NCBI RefSeq assembly: GCF_011604685.1
Contig: NZ_CP050063.1
Coordinates: 3,618,501-3,682,500 of the forward strand
Source of the DNA: Spirosoma aureum
GTDB lineage: Bacteria; Bacteroidota; Bacteroidia; Cytophagales; Spirosomataceae
Direction: 5' to 3'
DNA length: 64,000 nt
The notes under the pieces were generated by a model, which was given only the letters and a program-made list of their open reading frames with translations, had not been told where the DNA came from and did no database searches. A program made the position numbers and the translations under genes. Positions 9,488 through 18,682 of this stretch are shown here, in pieces (position 1 is the first letter of the stretch; every line of letters begins with the position of its first letter).

Positions 9488-10552
9488 GCCATTCAGCGGG
9501 TTTAAGCCATGTTTTCCGGGTGTAAGCCAGGCCCCTTCTCCGTTTTCGTTCCAAGCATATAGTAACCCAAGCCGCTCTTGAGTTAGCGACGATTCATGGG
9601 TGTTCATCCAGTTGAGCAAACCCCTTACCGATTGCTGAACCGACTGGGCCGAAAATCCGGTAAAGTAGGGTTTCTCTTTGTATTTATTTTTATCGTTCGA
9701 CCAAGGGCGAGGGTCCCAGCCCATTGTCGATACGGGTATATAAGGCTTCTTTGCAACACTTCCCAGTTTGCTCCACAGTTGCTGTTCGGCCGAATGCAAG
9801 GTATCAATAGGAATGGCCTGGTCAGGCCCCTTAAAGCCTATGCTGTGATAGTTGTAGCCAGTGATTATATCTGCTCCTGAACTTTCGGCCTTTGCTATGC
9901 CCTCTGGCGATCCCGCACATATGGCGATTGATGCGCCAGGTAGACCTGCTTCAACAGCACGCTTTCTTAGCTTTTCGAAAGCCGCACTGACTGCTTCCGG
10001 TGATCCGAAATTTTTGATAAGGGAGTTGAATTCAAAAAAAATGAGCAAAGGTTTGTTGGCTACGCGCTTATACTGTGGGTGCTTAAATTCGGCCAGCCAA
10101 ATGTCAGTAAGCTTATCCCAGTTTTCGGGACCTACATCAAAGCCGCCATGATTGGCAACCAGCAGGCAATATTCCAGTTTTTTGACATTCTTTGACTGTT
10201 TGTACAAAGACAACGCTCTGTTTTCGGGCAGTTCCTCAACAGTACGGCCATTACGATGGTACCAGCAAAAACTAAAAAACGAAAGCCCAGCATTGGCAGC
10301 CAACGCAATTTGCTCGTCGACGATTTCCTGCTTGCTCGTTACCCATCCCCAAACTGGTTCCCGATCTGAGTAGTTGTATTTCAGGTCGTCGGTGATATGA
10401 AACGTTGTGCCGCTCCAGCCGTCGAAATAATACGCACCAATTTTGTTTTTGCCTTTCTGAGCCAGCAGGTGATGTCCGGTAAAAAAGAAGGCAACCGTAA
10501 GACAGATGGTCAGAACTGATTGTGAACGTAGCATACACATAGATATAGGCAT
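9461..10552 (-). CDS. GH99/WbsX-like glycosyl hydrolase, exported
   Basis: Protein of 363 residues with an N-terminal signal sequence (LTICLTVAFFFTGHHLLAQ). The true start may be the internal ATG at 10534. The core starts with IGAYYFDGWSG, followed by REPVWGW, FFSFCWYHRNG, LLVANHGG and a late YAWNENGEGAWLTP. This is the layout of the glycoside hydrolase 99-like (WbsX-type) TIM-barrel family; GH99 enzymes are endo-alpha-mannosidases. It is the last gene of the SusCD operon and a paralogue of the protein at 11574-12677. It likely cleaves a glycan brought in by the SusCD pairs. The linkage is not deducible here. Confidence 0.8.
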   Translation of the reverse strand: MPISMCMLRSQSVLTICLTVAFFFTGHHLLAQKGKNKIGAYYFDGWSGTTFHITDDLKYNYSDREPVWGWVTSKQEIVDEQIALAANAGLSFFSFCWYHRNGRTVEELPENRALSLYKQSKNVKKLEYCLLVANHGGFDVGPENWDKLTDIWLAEFKHPQYKRVANKPLLIFFEFNSLIKNFGSPEAVSAAFEKLRKRAVEAGLPGASIAICAGSPEGIAKAESSGADIITGYNYHSIGFKGPDQAIPIDTLHSAEQQLWSKLGSVAKKPYIPVSTMGWDPRPWSNDKNKYKEKPYFTGFSAQSVQQSVRGLLNWMNTHESSLTQERLGLLYAWNENGEGAWLTPGKHGLNPLNGLKAALSGK

Positions 10553-10570
10553 GATAAATGATGATTTTGC

Positions 10571-11539
10571 TTACCGTTTTAGGGCTCTTTCGTCACCCTG
10601 TTTAATCAGGTCGACGCCTTCCAGCACAAATCGGGATGTATCTTCTTTGGTTTTTTTGTAATAAGGTGAATACATGCTGGCCGAAACGGTCTTTTTGTCA
10701 ATATCGAACGAGAGTAACCGGATATACCCTCCCCCCAAATCCTCATTCTGATAATTCTGGAGAATCTGGTATATTTTGTTGCCTTGCTCACCGGTATCTA
10801 CTTTCAACGCAGAGCTCATTACGTGTCCACTCAGCACGAAACGGACGTTGGCGTATTTCTTAACTAGCCGGTCATATACAACCTGTGGGCTAAAGTCGCC
10901 GTATCCGGCGTTACGTGTGTCGATTTCTCCTTTCGAGGTTAAATGGTAGTGGGTGAGAATAATTACGTTGTAATTGAAATATTCTTTAATAATATCTCCC
11001 GCCCAGTTGATAGGACCCATTCTTGGGCAAAACTCCAGACTGATTACGAGCCAGTTGGTCTGGCCAACTTTAAAGGTGTAATAGGCATTGTCGCTCTTAT
11101 CGGCTTCATATCGGCCACGCTGGTGCGTAAAACGGCTGACAGGGAAGTAGGAATTGAACTTGTGGGTTTTCCGTAAGTTTTGATTAACATTTCCTGGCGC
11201 AGCACTTCCGCTATTGAATCCGACAGCCTCCGTATCATGATTTCCCAGGGTAATAGCATACGGGATATGGTGCGCGTCGAATACGTCGAAACCCTTGCTG
11301 GCGACTTCGAAATGGTCGTAATTATCAAAATTTACGAGGTCGCCAACGTGTAAAACCATTGGAATATTCAGCGAGTCCTTGTGGTCAATCACCCATTTGA
11401 TCCGACTGTTAAACATATTGTGATTATCACCCACCTCACCCTGCGTGTCAGGAAAAACCGGAATGGTAAATTTTTGAGCATACACAGGGGTCATGGTGGC
11501 CATGATGGCCAAAACAACCAGAAGAAATCTTGTTATCAT
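10571..11539 (-). CDS. Secreted calcineurin-like metallophosphoesterase
   Basis: The ATG at 11539 is chosen because it gives a clean signal peptide (MITRFLLVVLAIMATMTPVYA); the longer frame from 11608 overlaps the upstream gene. The metal-binding motifs of the family appear in order: PDTQ, HVGDLVNFDNYDHF, ITLGNHD, ILTHYHL and LSGHVMSS. The product should be a periplasmic or surface phosphodiesterase/monoesterase of about 322 residues. It lies between two GH99-like genes, 34 bp after the upstream one and 18 bp before the next, so it is part of the same operon. It could remove phosphate groups from a phosphorylated glycan such as a phosphomannan; that is inference from the GH99 context. Confidence 0.87.
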   Translation of the reverse strand: MITRFLLVVLAIMATMTPVYAQKFTIPVFPDTQGEVGDNHNMFNSRIKWVIDHKDSLNIPMVLHVGDLVNFDNYDHFEVASKGFDVFDAHHIPYAITLGNHDTEAVGFNSGSAAPGNVNQNLRKTHKFNSYFPVSRFTHQRGRYEADKSDNAYYTFKVGQTNWLVISLEFCPRMGPINWAGDIIKEYFNYNVIILTHYHLTSKGEIDTRNAGYGDFSPQVVYDRLVKKYANVRFVLSGHVMSSALKVDTGEQGNKIYQILQNYQNEDLGGGYIRLLSFDIDKKTVSASMYSPYYKKTKEDTSRFVLEGVDLIKQGDERALKR

Positions 11540-11573
11540 GCTAAAGTCTATTTGTATCAAGGTATTCCGGGTT

Positions 11574-12677
11574 TTATTTTTTCTGTTTGGAGACGACCTC
11601 CTGAACAACTTTCAGGTAGCTCCCAGTAGGGTCGGCTTTGGTCGGTACCAGGTAGCCGCCTTCTCCGAGTTCGTTCCAGGCGTAGATCAATACCATTCGT
11701 TCTTTGGGAGTTTGTTCTGGGTGCGTTTCCATCCACGAAACGGCATCGCTCAGGAATGTTCGGAACTGTTCGGGTGTGCGACCAGTATAATACCAACCCT
11801 GCCTGGCCCCCCCTTTACCATTGCCGCTGGCATCCTCCCAGGGGCGTTTATCCCAGCCCACAATCACGGTCGGAATGTAGGGTTGTTGCGCTGACCCCTG
11901 CCACTTGCTACGTTGTGCATCGGCCAGTTCGCTATAAGGGTGTTCCTGTGAACCTGCCGAATAGCCCGGAATAACGTTGTAGTGGGTGGCTACATCAAAG
12001 TTCTTTCCCGTCGTATTGCCGCAACCGGCAATCATCAGGCCGGCCAGCCCGCTTTTCTGAGCTACCTGCTGCATGCCAGCAAGGTCAACATTTTCGATTC
12101 CCTTCGCGTTAAAAACAACAACCATTGGCTTACCCCCAACCTTAACGTATTGAGGATCGTTAAAATATTGCATCCAGTACTCGGTTGCTTTTTGCCAGTT
12201 TTCAGTACCGGTAATTTCAGCGCCCTGATGATTCGCAACCAGAAGCCCAAACTTGATCCGGTTCTTATTTTTTGCCTTCAGATAACGCTGCATGCTTTCG
12301 TGCTGAGGCAGGGAGGCAATTTTTTCCGGGTTGAACGGGCCGTTGGCATCGCGCCAGTACCAGCAAAAAAGAAAAAACTCAATGCCGTTGTCAGCCGCCA
12401 GATCGATCTGGCGTTCCATGATTTCCTGCGAATCGTTTCGCCAACCCCACACTGGTTCGCGGTCGGCAAATTCATTCAGCATCCGTTTGGTAACCTGCCG
12501 GGGGACATTTTTCGCCCAGGGTTCGTTCGGGTCGTCGGCTTTTGGGTTTTTACCGCCCCACCCGTCGTAATAATAGGCCCCAACGCTGATCGATTTTCCA
12601 GCCGGTTGGCCATACAGTTGAGTGATAACGCCGGTCAGGAGGATCGTCGAAAACAATCGTCGCACTTGTTTCTTCAT
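11574..12677 (-). CDS. GH99/WbsX-like glycosyl hydrolase, exported
   Basis: Protein of 367 residues with a signal peptide (LFSTILLTGVITQLYGQ). Family landmarks are ISVGAYYYDGWGGKNPK, ADREPVWGWRND, FFLFCWYWRD, KFGLLVANHQGAEI, VIVGWDKRPWED and LIYAWNELGEGGYLVP. It is clearly paralogous to 9461-10552 but carries extra residues near the N-terminus. It follows the DUF5627-like lipoprotein gene by 33 bp. The two copies may split the work between different linkages of one glycan. Confidence 0.8.
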   Translation of the reverse strand: MKKQVRRLFSTILLTGVITQLYGQPAGKSISVGAYYYDGWGGKNPKADDPNEPWAKNVPRQVTKRMLNEFADREPVWGWRNDSQEIMERQIDLAADNGIEFFLFCWYWRDANGPFNPEKIASLPQHESMQRYLKAKNKNRIKFGLLVANHQGAEITGTENWQKATEYWMQYFNDPQYVKVGGKPMVVVFNAKGIENVDLAGMQQVAQKSGLAGLMIAGCGNTTGKNFDVATHYNVIPGYSAGSQEHPYSELADAQRSKWQGSAQQPYIPTVIVGWDKRPWEDASGNGKGGARQGWYYTGRTPEQFRTFLSDAVSWMETHPEQTPKERMVLIYAWNELGEGGYLVPTKADPTGSYLKVVQEVVSKQKK

Positions 12678-12710
12678 AACGTATTATGTTGTAAATCAGT
12701 AGATTATATC

Positions 12711-13727
12711 TTATTTGGTGATTGCCGGCTGAAAAACCTCCAGTCCTACTCCCCGGTCGCGGATGACCAGCGTATCTGTTGCTGAGTAGGTATTCGCGCC
12801 TTGCTGGAATTGATACGTGAGATGAATGGCGTCACGTTTTTTATTACCCCACTCGTCGGCATCGTCGAGGAATTTGCCTTTGCCGGTCACCTGAAAAGCG
12901 GAACCGGCCGTGCTTTGAACCACGCAGTCATTGCCGGTAAAGGTCAATAGTAAGCTCAATGTTCCTTTTATGGCCGTAGAGTTCAGATTGCCAGCCATCG
13001 TGACCTGATTTTTGCTTTTTGTCGTCAGGTTCCACACCTCGTTTTTCTCGATGTATTGGGTTCGATACGTAGTCGATTCAATTTCCTGCCCAGCCGCGTT
13101 TTTTACCATGCTTTTGCCCCGGCGGAAATAAGCGCCATGAAATGGGTTTATAAATTTGACGGCGAACATGGTGAAATCCTTGGGCGCCACCTGCCAGTTG
13201 CTGACAATTCGGGGATCGGGCTGCGTCACAGATGGTTTGCCCTTGAGCAACGAATCAAGGCCGATCACTTCGATGATCCGTACTGGCAAAACATACGCCA
13301 GTTTAATGGCCAGCGTATCATCGAAAAAATCATCTTTCAGTTGTACCGCAATGTTTCCGTTAAATTCACCCGCCGGGATAACCAACTGATCTCTCGAACT
13401 CAGCGTGTAATATTTTTCGGGCAGGGGGTACATGGGCTGATTGGTAGAGGAAAATTTTGCCTGATTACAAAGGCTATTGTCTACCTGAATTTTGAAGATC
13501 CGATCTTTTGTATTCGTATACACCCCACCCATCGCTGCCGAGATCAGGAATTTATGATTGTTGTCGTTGGTGTTATCGTAGATGTAGTCGCCCAGGATCA
13601 GCGTTCGGATGGGGTACTGATAGGGGAAATAGCCCGATGTGTAGTCATAATCCGGGAAAATGATTTCCTGATTTTTGCAGGCATACAATCCAGCCAGTAA
13701 AACGAGTAGTAGCAATATTTTTTTCAT
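12711..13727 (-). CDS. DUF5627/DUF1735-type surface lipoprotein of the SusCD operon
   Basis: Lipoprotein of 338 residues with signal LLLLVLLAGLYACKN (lipid-attached Cys16). The N-terminal half matches DUF1735-like domains (strands around PEKYYTLSSRDQLVIPAGEFNG, then DDTLAIKLAYVLPVRI). The C-terminal half (GNLNSTAIKGTLSLLLTF, LTYQFQQGANTYSATDTLVI) matches the DUF5627 type. Such proteins follow SusD genes in many Bacteroidota loci and are thought to bind glycans at the cell surface. A 144-nt gap containing a short repeat separates it from the SusD gene upstream. Family assignment is from memory. Confidence 0.7.
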   Translation of the reverse strand: MKKILLLLVLLAGLYACKNQEIIFPDYDYTSGYFPYQYPIRTLILGDYIYDNTNDNNHKFLISAAMGGVYTNTKDRIFKIQVDNSLCNQAKFSSTNQPMYPLPEKYYTLSSRDQLVIPAGEFNGNIAVQLKDDFFDDTLAIKLAYVLPVRIIEVIGLDSLLKGKPSVTQPDPRIVSNWQVAPKDFTMFAVKFINPFHGAYFRRGKSMVKNAAGQEIESTTYRTQYIEKNEVWNLTTKSKNQVTMAGNLNSTAIKGTLSLLLTFTGNDCVVQSTAGSAFQVTGKGKFLDDADEWGNKKRDAIHLTYQFQQGANTYSATDTLVIRDRGVGLEVFQPAITK

Positions 13728-13804
13728 GTCGGATCGCTTGTAATGGTTTTTCCGAATTTCAGATGATAATGATTTACCACTGGATTATGATAAATTCATT
13801 TTTT

Positions 13805-13860
13805 CGACAGGATTAACAGGATTTTCTGGATTTATTGATCAGAATAGAAACAATCCTGTT
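13805..13860. repeat. Intergenic ACAGGATT repeat with inverted copy
   Basis: ACAGGATT occurs twice in direct orientation (from 13808 and 13815) and once inverted as AATCCTGT (13852-13859). Oligo-T/A stretches flank the unit. For the leftward transcripts the T-run precedes the stem, so it is not a normal terminator. Short ACAGGATT-rich repeats are common between genes in Cytophagales (from memory). Confidence 0.45.
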
Positions 13861-13871
13861 GAAAAAAACCT

Positions 13872-15629
13872 TTACCAGCCCTGGTTTTGCTGGAGTGCCC
13901 GATATTTGACAATCTCGGTCTGGGGAACAGGGCCATAGTGCATGAAGTTATTCTTATACGCCCTGTGCTCGACATCGACAACCGTATAATTCGTTTTGTT
14001 GATATTGATTCCTTTTGCCGTTTCAGTTAAATCGGCCTTCCACCGGCGCAAATCCCAGAACCGGAACCCCTCAAAGCAAAGCTCCAGCCGACGTTCATTC
14101 CGGATGAGCTGCCGCATCTCTTCCTTTGTTGAAATACTGGCCAGATAGGGGTCTGCTTTGGGTATACCCGCCCGGCTGCGTATCGCACCAATCACGTCCT
14201 TTGCCGAGTATCCCCAGGCACCGGCACCCGTCGGGCCCCAGACTTCGTTGGCGGCTTCGGCATACATCAGGAACAACTCCGTGTAGCGCATGTGTACTTC
14301 GTAATGTTTTTGGGTTGTGGGCGAAACTGGATTCAGATTGACTTCTTCGACCAACAACTTTTTCAGGTAATAACCCGTGCGGGTGGAGGTTTCCAGCGAA
14401 TCTTTCGCGTCGATGCCACCCCCTACACCCGTAAGAATGGTTTTTCCCGAAACCGTGTTGCCATTATAGGCTATGTACTGGCGCAGGCGCGGGTCGCGGT
14501 TGTCGTAGGGCTTTGTTTTATCGTATTTGCTTTCTGCCCGGTCGATTGGGTATCCATTCGCAGCCGGAAAGGCATCGACAAGATTCTGCGTGGGATTAAC
14601 ATTCCCTCTGCCAAAAAGGGAGGGGGGGTAATTAGCCATTTCGCGTGAATTCGTCGTAACGACCGACCGTCGCCATAAAATTTCCTTCTGATCGATTGGG
14701 GGGGCTGCTGATACGTTCAGTTTGTCTACGAGAGTTTTCTGGTAAAACTTGTTTCCATCCGGGTCGATCCCGGTCAGGCCACCGACACTTTTCAGTACCT
14801 CTCCGGCATAATTAGCCGCCTGCTCCCATTTGGAAGGGTCCGTATTGAAAGCCGGGCTGGCTGCCAGCAACGCTACTTTTGCCCGCAGCCCCCTGAGAAC
14901 CCGAGCCGAAATTCGTTGGTTAAGCTCGGAGCCGAAAACAATGTTATAGTTACTGACCGATACCTTTTCATAGCCCGACGGCAATTGGGCGGTACTGCTG
15001 ATAGTCAGGTAATCGTTCATGGTCAGGTACTTCATCGATTCATTGATATCGGCATAAATCCGGTTTACTGATTCCGTAAACGTAGCCCTCGGAATATTGA
15101 AATCGGTGTTGCCATCCAGAAATTTGTCAATGATCGGAATTCCCAGCATTTGTCCACCAGGCCCCGGCCCGGCAACGGCCACCAGCAGGTGATATTGCAA
15201 CAAGGCACGTAATGCGTAGGCTTCTCCCTTGAAGCGCTGGGTATATAGCCAGTTGAGTTCAGGAACCGAGCCCTTCCAGTTAACGGTATCAATAAGGGTG
15301 ATAAACTGATTGGTGGTCTGAATGCCTGAAATACAATTTGTCCACTGATCTACAGGGTTATAGATCGCCGACCATTGGCCGGTAGCCATGCGGAGGTAGT
15401 CATTCTGCTTGTTGTTGCTCACGGCATCATCGGTGGCAACGTCATTGAAGCTGAGGTTATTGGTCGGTATCCGATTGTAGGCAGTCATTAGTACGCCTTC
15501 GGCAAAACCCGGATCCTTATAGAGCCTATCAAGTGTAGCATGATTGTCATTCACAGGCTCCAGCAGATCACAAGACCATAAGGTAACTGTACTTAGAACA
15601 AACAGAATATATATGAATAATCTCATCAT
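13872..15629 (-). CDS. SusD/RagB-family nutrient-binding lipoprotein
   Basis: Lipoprotein of 585 residues (signal ending LSTVTLWSCDLLEP, lipid Cys20). SusD landmarks are TPR-like helices, FKGEAYALRALLQYHLLV, MRYTELFLMYAEAANE and the end RRLELCFEGFRFWDLRRWK followed by a C-terminal tail. It sits on the outer face of the outer membrane as the lid of its SusC partner, whose gene ends 14 bp upstream. It binds the oligosaccharide before TonB-dependent import. Ligand unknown. Confidence 0.95.
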   Translation of the reverse strand: MMRLFIYILFVLSTVTLWSCDLLEPVNDNHATLDRLYKDPGFAEGVLMTAYNRIPTNNLSFNDVATDDAVSNNKQNDYLRMATGQWSAIYNPVDQWTNCISGIQTTNQFITLIDTVNWKGSVPELNWLYTQRFKGEAYALRALLQYHLLVAVAGPGPGGQMLGIPIIDKFLDGNTDFNIPRATFTESVNRIYADINESMKYLTMNDYLTISSTAQLPSGYEKVSVSNYNIVFGSELNQRISARVLRGLRAKVALLAASPAFNTDPSKWEQAANYAGEVLKSVGGLTGIDPDGNKFYQKTLVDKLNVSAAPPIDQKEILWRRSVVTTNSREMANYPPSLFGRGNVNPTQNLVDAFPAANGYPIDRAESKYDKTKPYDNRDPRLRQYIAYNGNTVSGKTILTGVGGGIDAKDSLETSTRTGYYLKKLLVEEVNLNPVSPTTQKHYEVHMRYTELFLMYAEAANEVWGPTGAGAWGYSAKDVIGAIRSRAGIPKADPYLASISTKEEMRQLIRNERRLELCFEGFRFWDLRRWKADLTETAKGININKTNYTVVDVEHRAYKNNFMHYGPVPQTEIVKYRALQQNQGW

Positions 15630-15643
15630 GTCTTTTTTAGTAA

Positions 15644-18600
15644 TTAAAACGAGATGTTTAGACCCAGCGAATAGGATCGGTACTGTGTTTCGGTACCAAT
15701 GTTGAGTTCCTTAAACTGTCGGTACTTCGAAATCATAACCAGATTAGACGCATCGGCGAAAATCGAAAACCCTTTCATGTTCAACTTATTGGACAACTCA
15801 ACTGGAACTGAATACGTGAGCTGTACCCGATCGATGGTAAAGTAATTATCGCGGTACAGCCAGAAGTTTGAGCTTCGGTAGTTGTTCGTATTAGCAATAG
15901 AACTCAGCCTGGGGAAGGTAGCAGTAGCCTGAGTGGCCTCGGTCCAGCGGTTTAGTACGAATGTCGAATACTTATCATCGCCATCGACCCAGAAGTAATT
16001 GTTCGAGAGTTCGCCATCGGCACCCATCCGTCCGTTCCCACGTGCAAACAGCGTCAGGTTTTTGTAAGATAGGCGCAGGTTGAGGCCATACGACCAAGGT
16101 GCCTGCCACCGTCCAATGCGAACTTCATCATTGGCATCGATAACACCATCGCCGTTTTGATCCTTGTATTTCAAATCGCCGGGTTTTATGGTTCCGAATG
16201 CCTGCGGTTCGTGGCTATCAATGTCGCTCCGGCTATTGAAAAATCCCTCGGAAACCAGTCCAAATCGAGCGTCGACAGGCTGATCGGTGCGATTTCGATT
16301 GCTGGAAGCGTACAGCTCATCCCGTTTTTTTACCTTCGAATCAGCGTAGAGCACGTTGGCCCCCACTACCAGCTTGAAGTCGCCCCAGTTCTCGCGATAG
16401 GAAAGTCCTAACTCAGCTCCCTTATAGGTGCTGCTCTCAAAATTCTGATAAGGGATAAAGGACGAGAAATAACTTGGATAGATCGATTGGGGGCGGGTAA
16501 TCTGATCGAAGTATAGACTGGTGAATACATTGGCATCCAGCGACAACCGATTGCCAAACAGCATACTCTGAAAACCAATATTAAGTTCTTTACGCTTTTC
16601 GAATGCCAGATTAGCATTGCCTCCGTTCTGGGCGACCACGCCGGTTCGCGACCGTGTTCCTTCGTACCACGAATAACTACCGGAGGTCGTATACCGCTCG
16701 TCATAGTTAAAGAAACTGCTGATGCCGTTGTCGGAATTCAACAATCCAGCTGACATACGAACTTTGAGGTAGTTGATAAACGACAACGACGACATGAACC
16801 CTTCCGAACTCATTACCCAAGCCAGCCCCAACGACGGCGAGAAAGCCGTGCGGTTGCCTTCCGGCAACTTAACGGAGTTGACAAAGGCACTGCTGAAATC
16901 GACCAGGTATTTGTTTTTGAACCCGTAACCCAGCCGCAGACCAAGGTTGGCGTTTTTGTTCCCCTGGATATCGCTCTGCGTTTTGTCGCTGGTCAGATAG
17001 GCCAGCAGTGATCCGGTAATCTGGTGAACATCGTTTACGGTATTGGTGTAATCAAGTAATCCGTAAAAACCGATCCGGCGCCGGTATGATGCATTGCCGA
17101 CATTCTGGGTTCCACTACGGACATCTTCCCCATACTTCTTAAGGCTAACGATACGGTCTTCTTTGTCAGACCAGGTTGGTTCATATGCCGCGTAGCTATT
17201 GCTGATAAACTGATCGTAAAGAGTCAGGAAATCGAAACTTAGGTTAGTATGAAAGGCCAGTCCGGGAATCGAACGGCTCAGATCGAAATCAATCCGGTTG
17301 TTGAACGAAAACACCCGTTGTAACTGCTCATTCTGCCCACCTGCGTAGCCAGACGCTATGGGGCTGGTCAGGTAAGCAGCCGTTCCGCCGATTAGGTACG
17401 TTCCATCGACGTCATTTTTACGGGCTTTGAGAAGTGCGTTTTCTGGATCGATCAGCGAGATGGGAATCAAGGGTGAATACAGGTTCGGCCGGAGCGTGGC
17501 GGCATTGGCGAAAAAACTCCCCTGCGGTTGGGCATTGTCGTTCAGGACAAAAACGGCATCCAGGGCAGTTTTAATCCAGGGGCTTATCCGTAGATCGATG
17601 TTTCCGCGTACGTTGAATACGTTGGATTTCATGGATTTGCCTTCCCCGAAATTATACAAACTCCCGGTTTGGGTCCAGCCAGCGTTGGCATAGTACGTTG
17701 CCACATTGTTGCCGCCGGAGAAATCGACCATCGCTCGTGAAAAAGGCCTGAGCTTTTTTAAATAGTCGCCCGAATAATAATCTACGCTAGGGTATCGATA
17801 GGTATTACCGGTTCTAAAATTCTGAATGACAGCTGGCGAATATTGTACGCTCAACCCGTCATTTACCCGCGCTTCGTTATACAATTCCATGTAATCGGCC
17901 GATGAAAGATATTCCGGCAACGCACTAGGTCGCGAGATTCCGTAAAAAGCGGTGGCATTGATCTGTTTCTTATACGCCTGTCCGCGCTTGGTTGTCACGA
18001 GCACCACACCATTAACCGCATCATTGCCATACAGGATGGCCGAGTTAATGTCCTTAAGAACCGAAATCTGCGCTACCTCCGACAGGTTGAGGGTGCTGAC
18101 ATCACGCGGTAAACCATCAACCACAAACATGGGGCTGCCAATCCCGCGAACATTCGAACTGCCAAGCATGCCGGGAATCAGGCCGGTTAGTGCCGAAGAA
18201 ATACTCTGCGTGTTGTCAAATTGTCGGAGTTCATCAGTATTCAGCACACTTACGGCATTCACCAGATTGCCTTTTTTGATTTTGCTGAACGCAACGTTGA
18301 TAACATCACGCTGCCCGAAGAGGAAAGGCGATGGCGTTAACGTCAGCTTTTCCTGATTACTATAGTCGCCGGGTTTAAACACGGCCGATTCGAACCCGGG
18401 AGCTTCAATAAGTAAGTCACCCAGCGTCGGTATAGCAATCGTAAACTGCCCGCTGGCATCGGTCCGGCTAACGGCGATACCTTCGTTGCCATAGATGGTT
18501 GCGTTTGGAATTGGCTTGCCATTTTCGTCCGTAATAATCGACTTGATCACCATTGGCGCGGGTGCTTTTTTCTGAGCCACGGCTACAACCTGGCAAAACA

Positions 18601-18646
18601 GCAGCAGGCAGCTCAGGTATCGGTATATTCTCTTCATGGGATTCAA
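15644..18646 (-). CDS. SusC/RagA TonB-linked outer membrane transporter (short type)
   Basis: Beta-barrel importer of 1000 residues. After a signal peptide comes a carboxypeptidase-D-like domain (about residues 34-110, ENGKPIPNATIYGNEG). The plug domain contains IPGMLGSSNVRGIGSPM, VVDGLPRDVS and VLKDINSAILYGNDAVNG. The barrel ends with SYSLGLNISF. It lacks the N-terminal STN-type domain seen in the 20535-24089 paralogue, so it is not expected to signal to the FecR protein. It pairs with the SusD gene just downstream and is the second SusCD pair of the operon. Confidence 0.95.
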   Translation of the reverse strand: MNPMKRIYRYLSCLLLFCQVVAVAQKKAPAPMVIKSIITDENGKPIPNATIYGNEGIAVSRTDASGQFTIAIPTLGDLLIEAPGFESAVFKPGDYSNQEKLTLTPSPFLFGQRDVINVAFSKIKKGNLVNAVSVLNTDELRQFDNTQSISSALTGLIPGMLGSSNVRGIGSPMFVVDGLPRDVSTLNLSEVAQISVLKDINSAILYGNDAVNGVVLVTTKRGQAYKKQINATAFYGISRPSALPEYLSSADYMELYNEARVNDGLSVQYSPAVIQNFRTGNTYRYPSVDYYSGDYLKKLRPFSRAMVDFSGGNNVATYYANAGWTQTGSLYNFGEGKSMKSNVFNVRGNIDLRISPWIKTALDAVFVLNDNAQPQGSFFANAATLRPNLYSPLIPISLIDPENALLKARKNDVDGTYLIGGTAAYLTSPIASGYAGGQNEQLQRVFSFNNRIDFDLSRSIPGLAFHTNLSFDFLTLYDQFISNSYAAYEPTWSDKEDRIVSLKKYGEDVRSGTQNVGNASYRRRIGFYGLLDYTNTVNDVHQITGSLLAYLTSDKTQSDIQGNKNANLGLRLGYGFKNKYLVDFSSAFVNSVKLPEGNRTAFSPSLGLAWVMSSEGFMSSLSFINYLKVRMSAGLLNSDNGISSFFNYDERYTTSGSYSWYEGTRSRTGVVAQNGGNANLAFEKRKELNIGFQSMLFGNRLSLDANVFTSLYFDQITRPQSIYPSYFSSFIPYQNFESSTYKGAELGLSYRENWGDFKLVVGANVLYADSKVKKRDELYASSNRNRTDQPVDARFGLVSEGFFNSRSDIDSHEPQAFGTIKPGDLKYKDQNGDGVIDANDEVRIGRWQAPWSYGLNLRLSYKNLTLFARGNGRMGADGELSNNYFWVDGDDKYSTFVLNRWTEATQATATFPRLSSIANTNNYRSSNFWLYRDNYFTIDRVQLTYSVPVELSNKLNMKGFSIFADASNLVMISKYRQFKELNIGTETQYRSYSLGLNISF

Positions 18647-18682
18647 TTTTTTAAAAGACGGAATAACGATTACTTCCCTGGG

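Noticed and set aside
11982..12785. Plus-strand 267-codon frame opposite the GH99-like gene
   Set aside because: Shadow of a gene with strong family signatures on the other strand.
13805..13860. Terminator after the SusD gene
   Set aside because: For the leftward transcript the T-run lies before the stem; it looks more like a common intergenic repeat.
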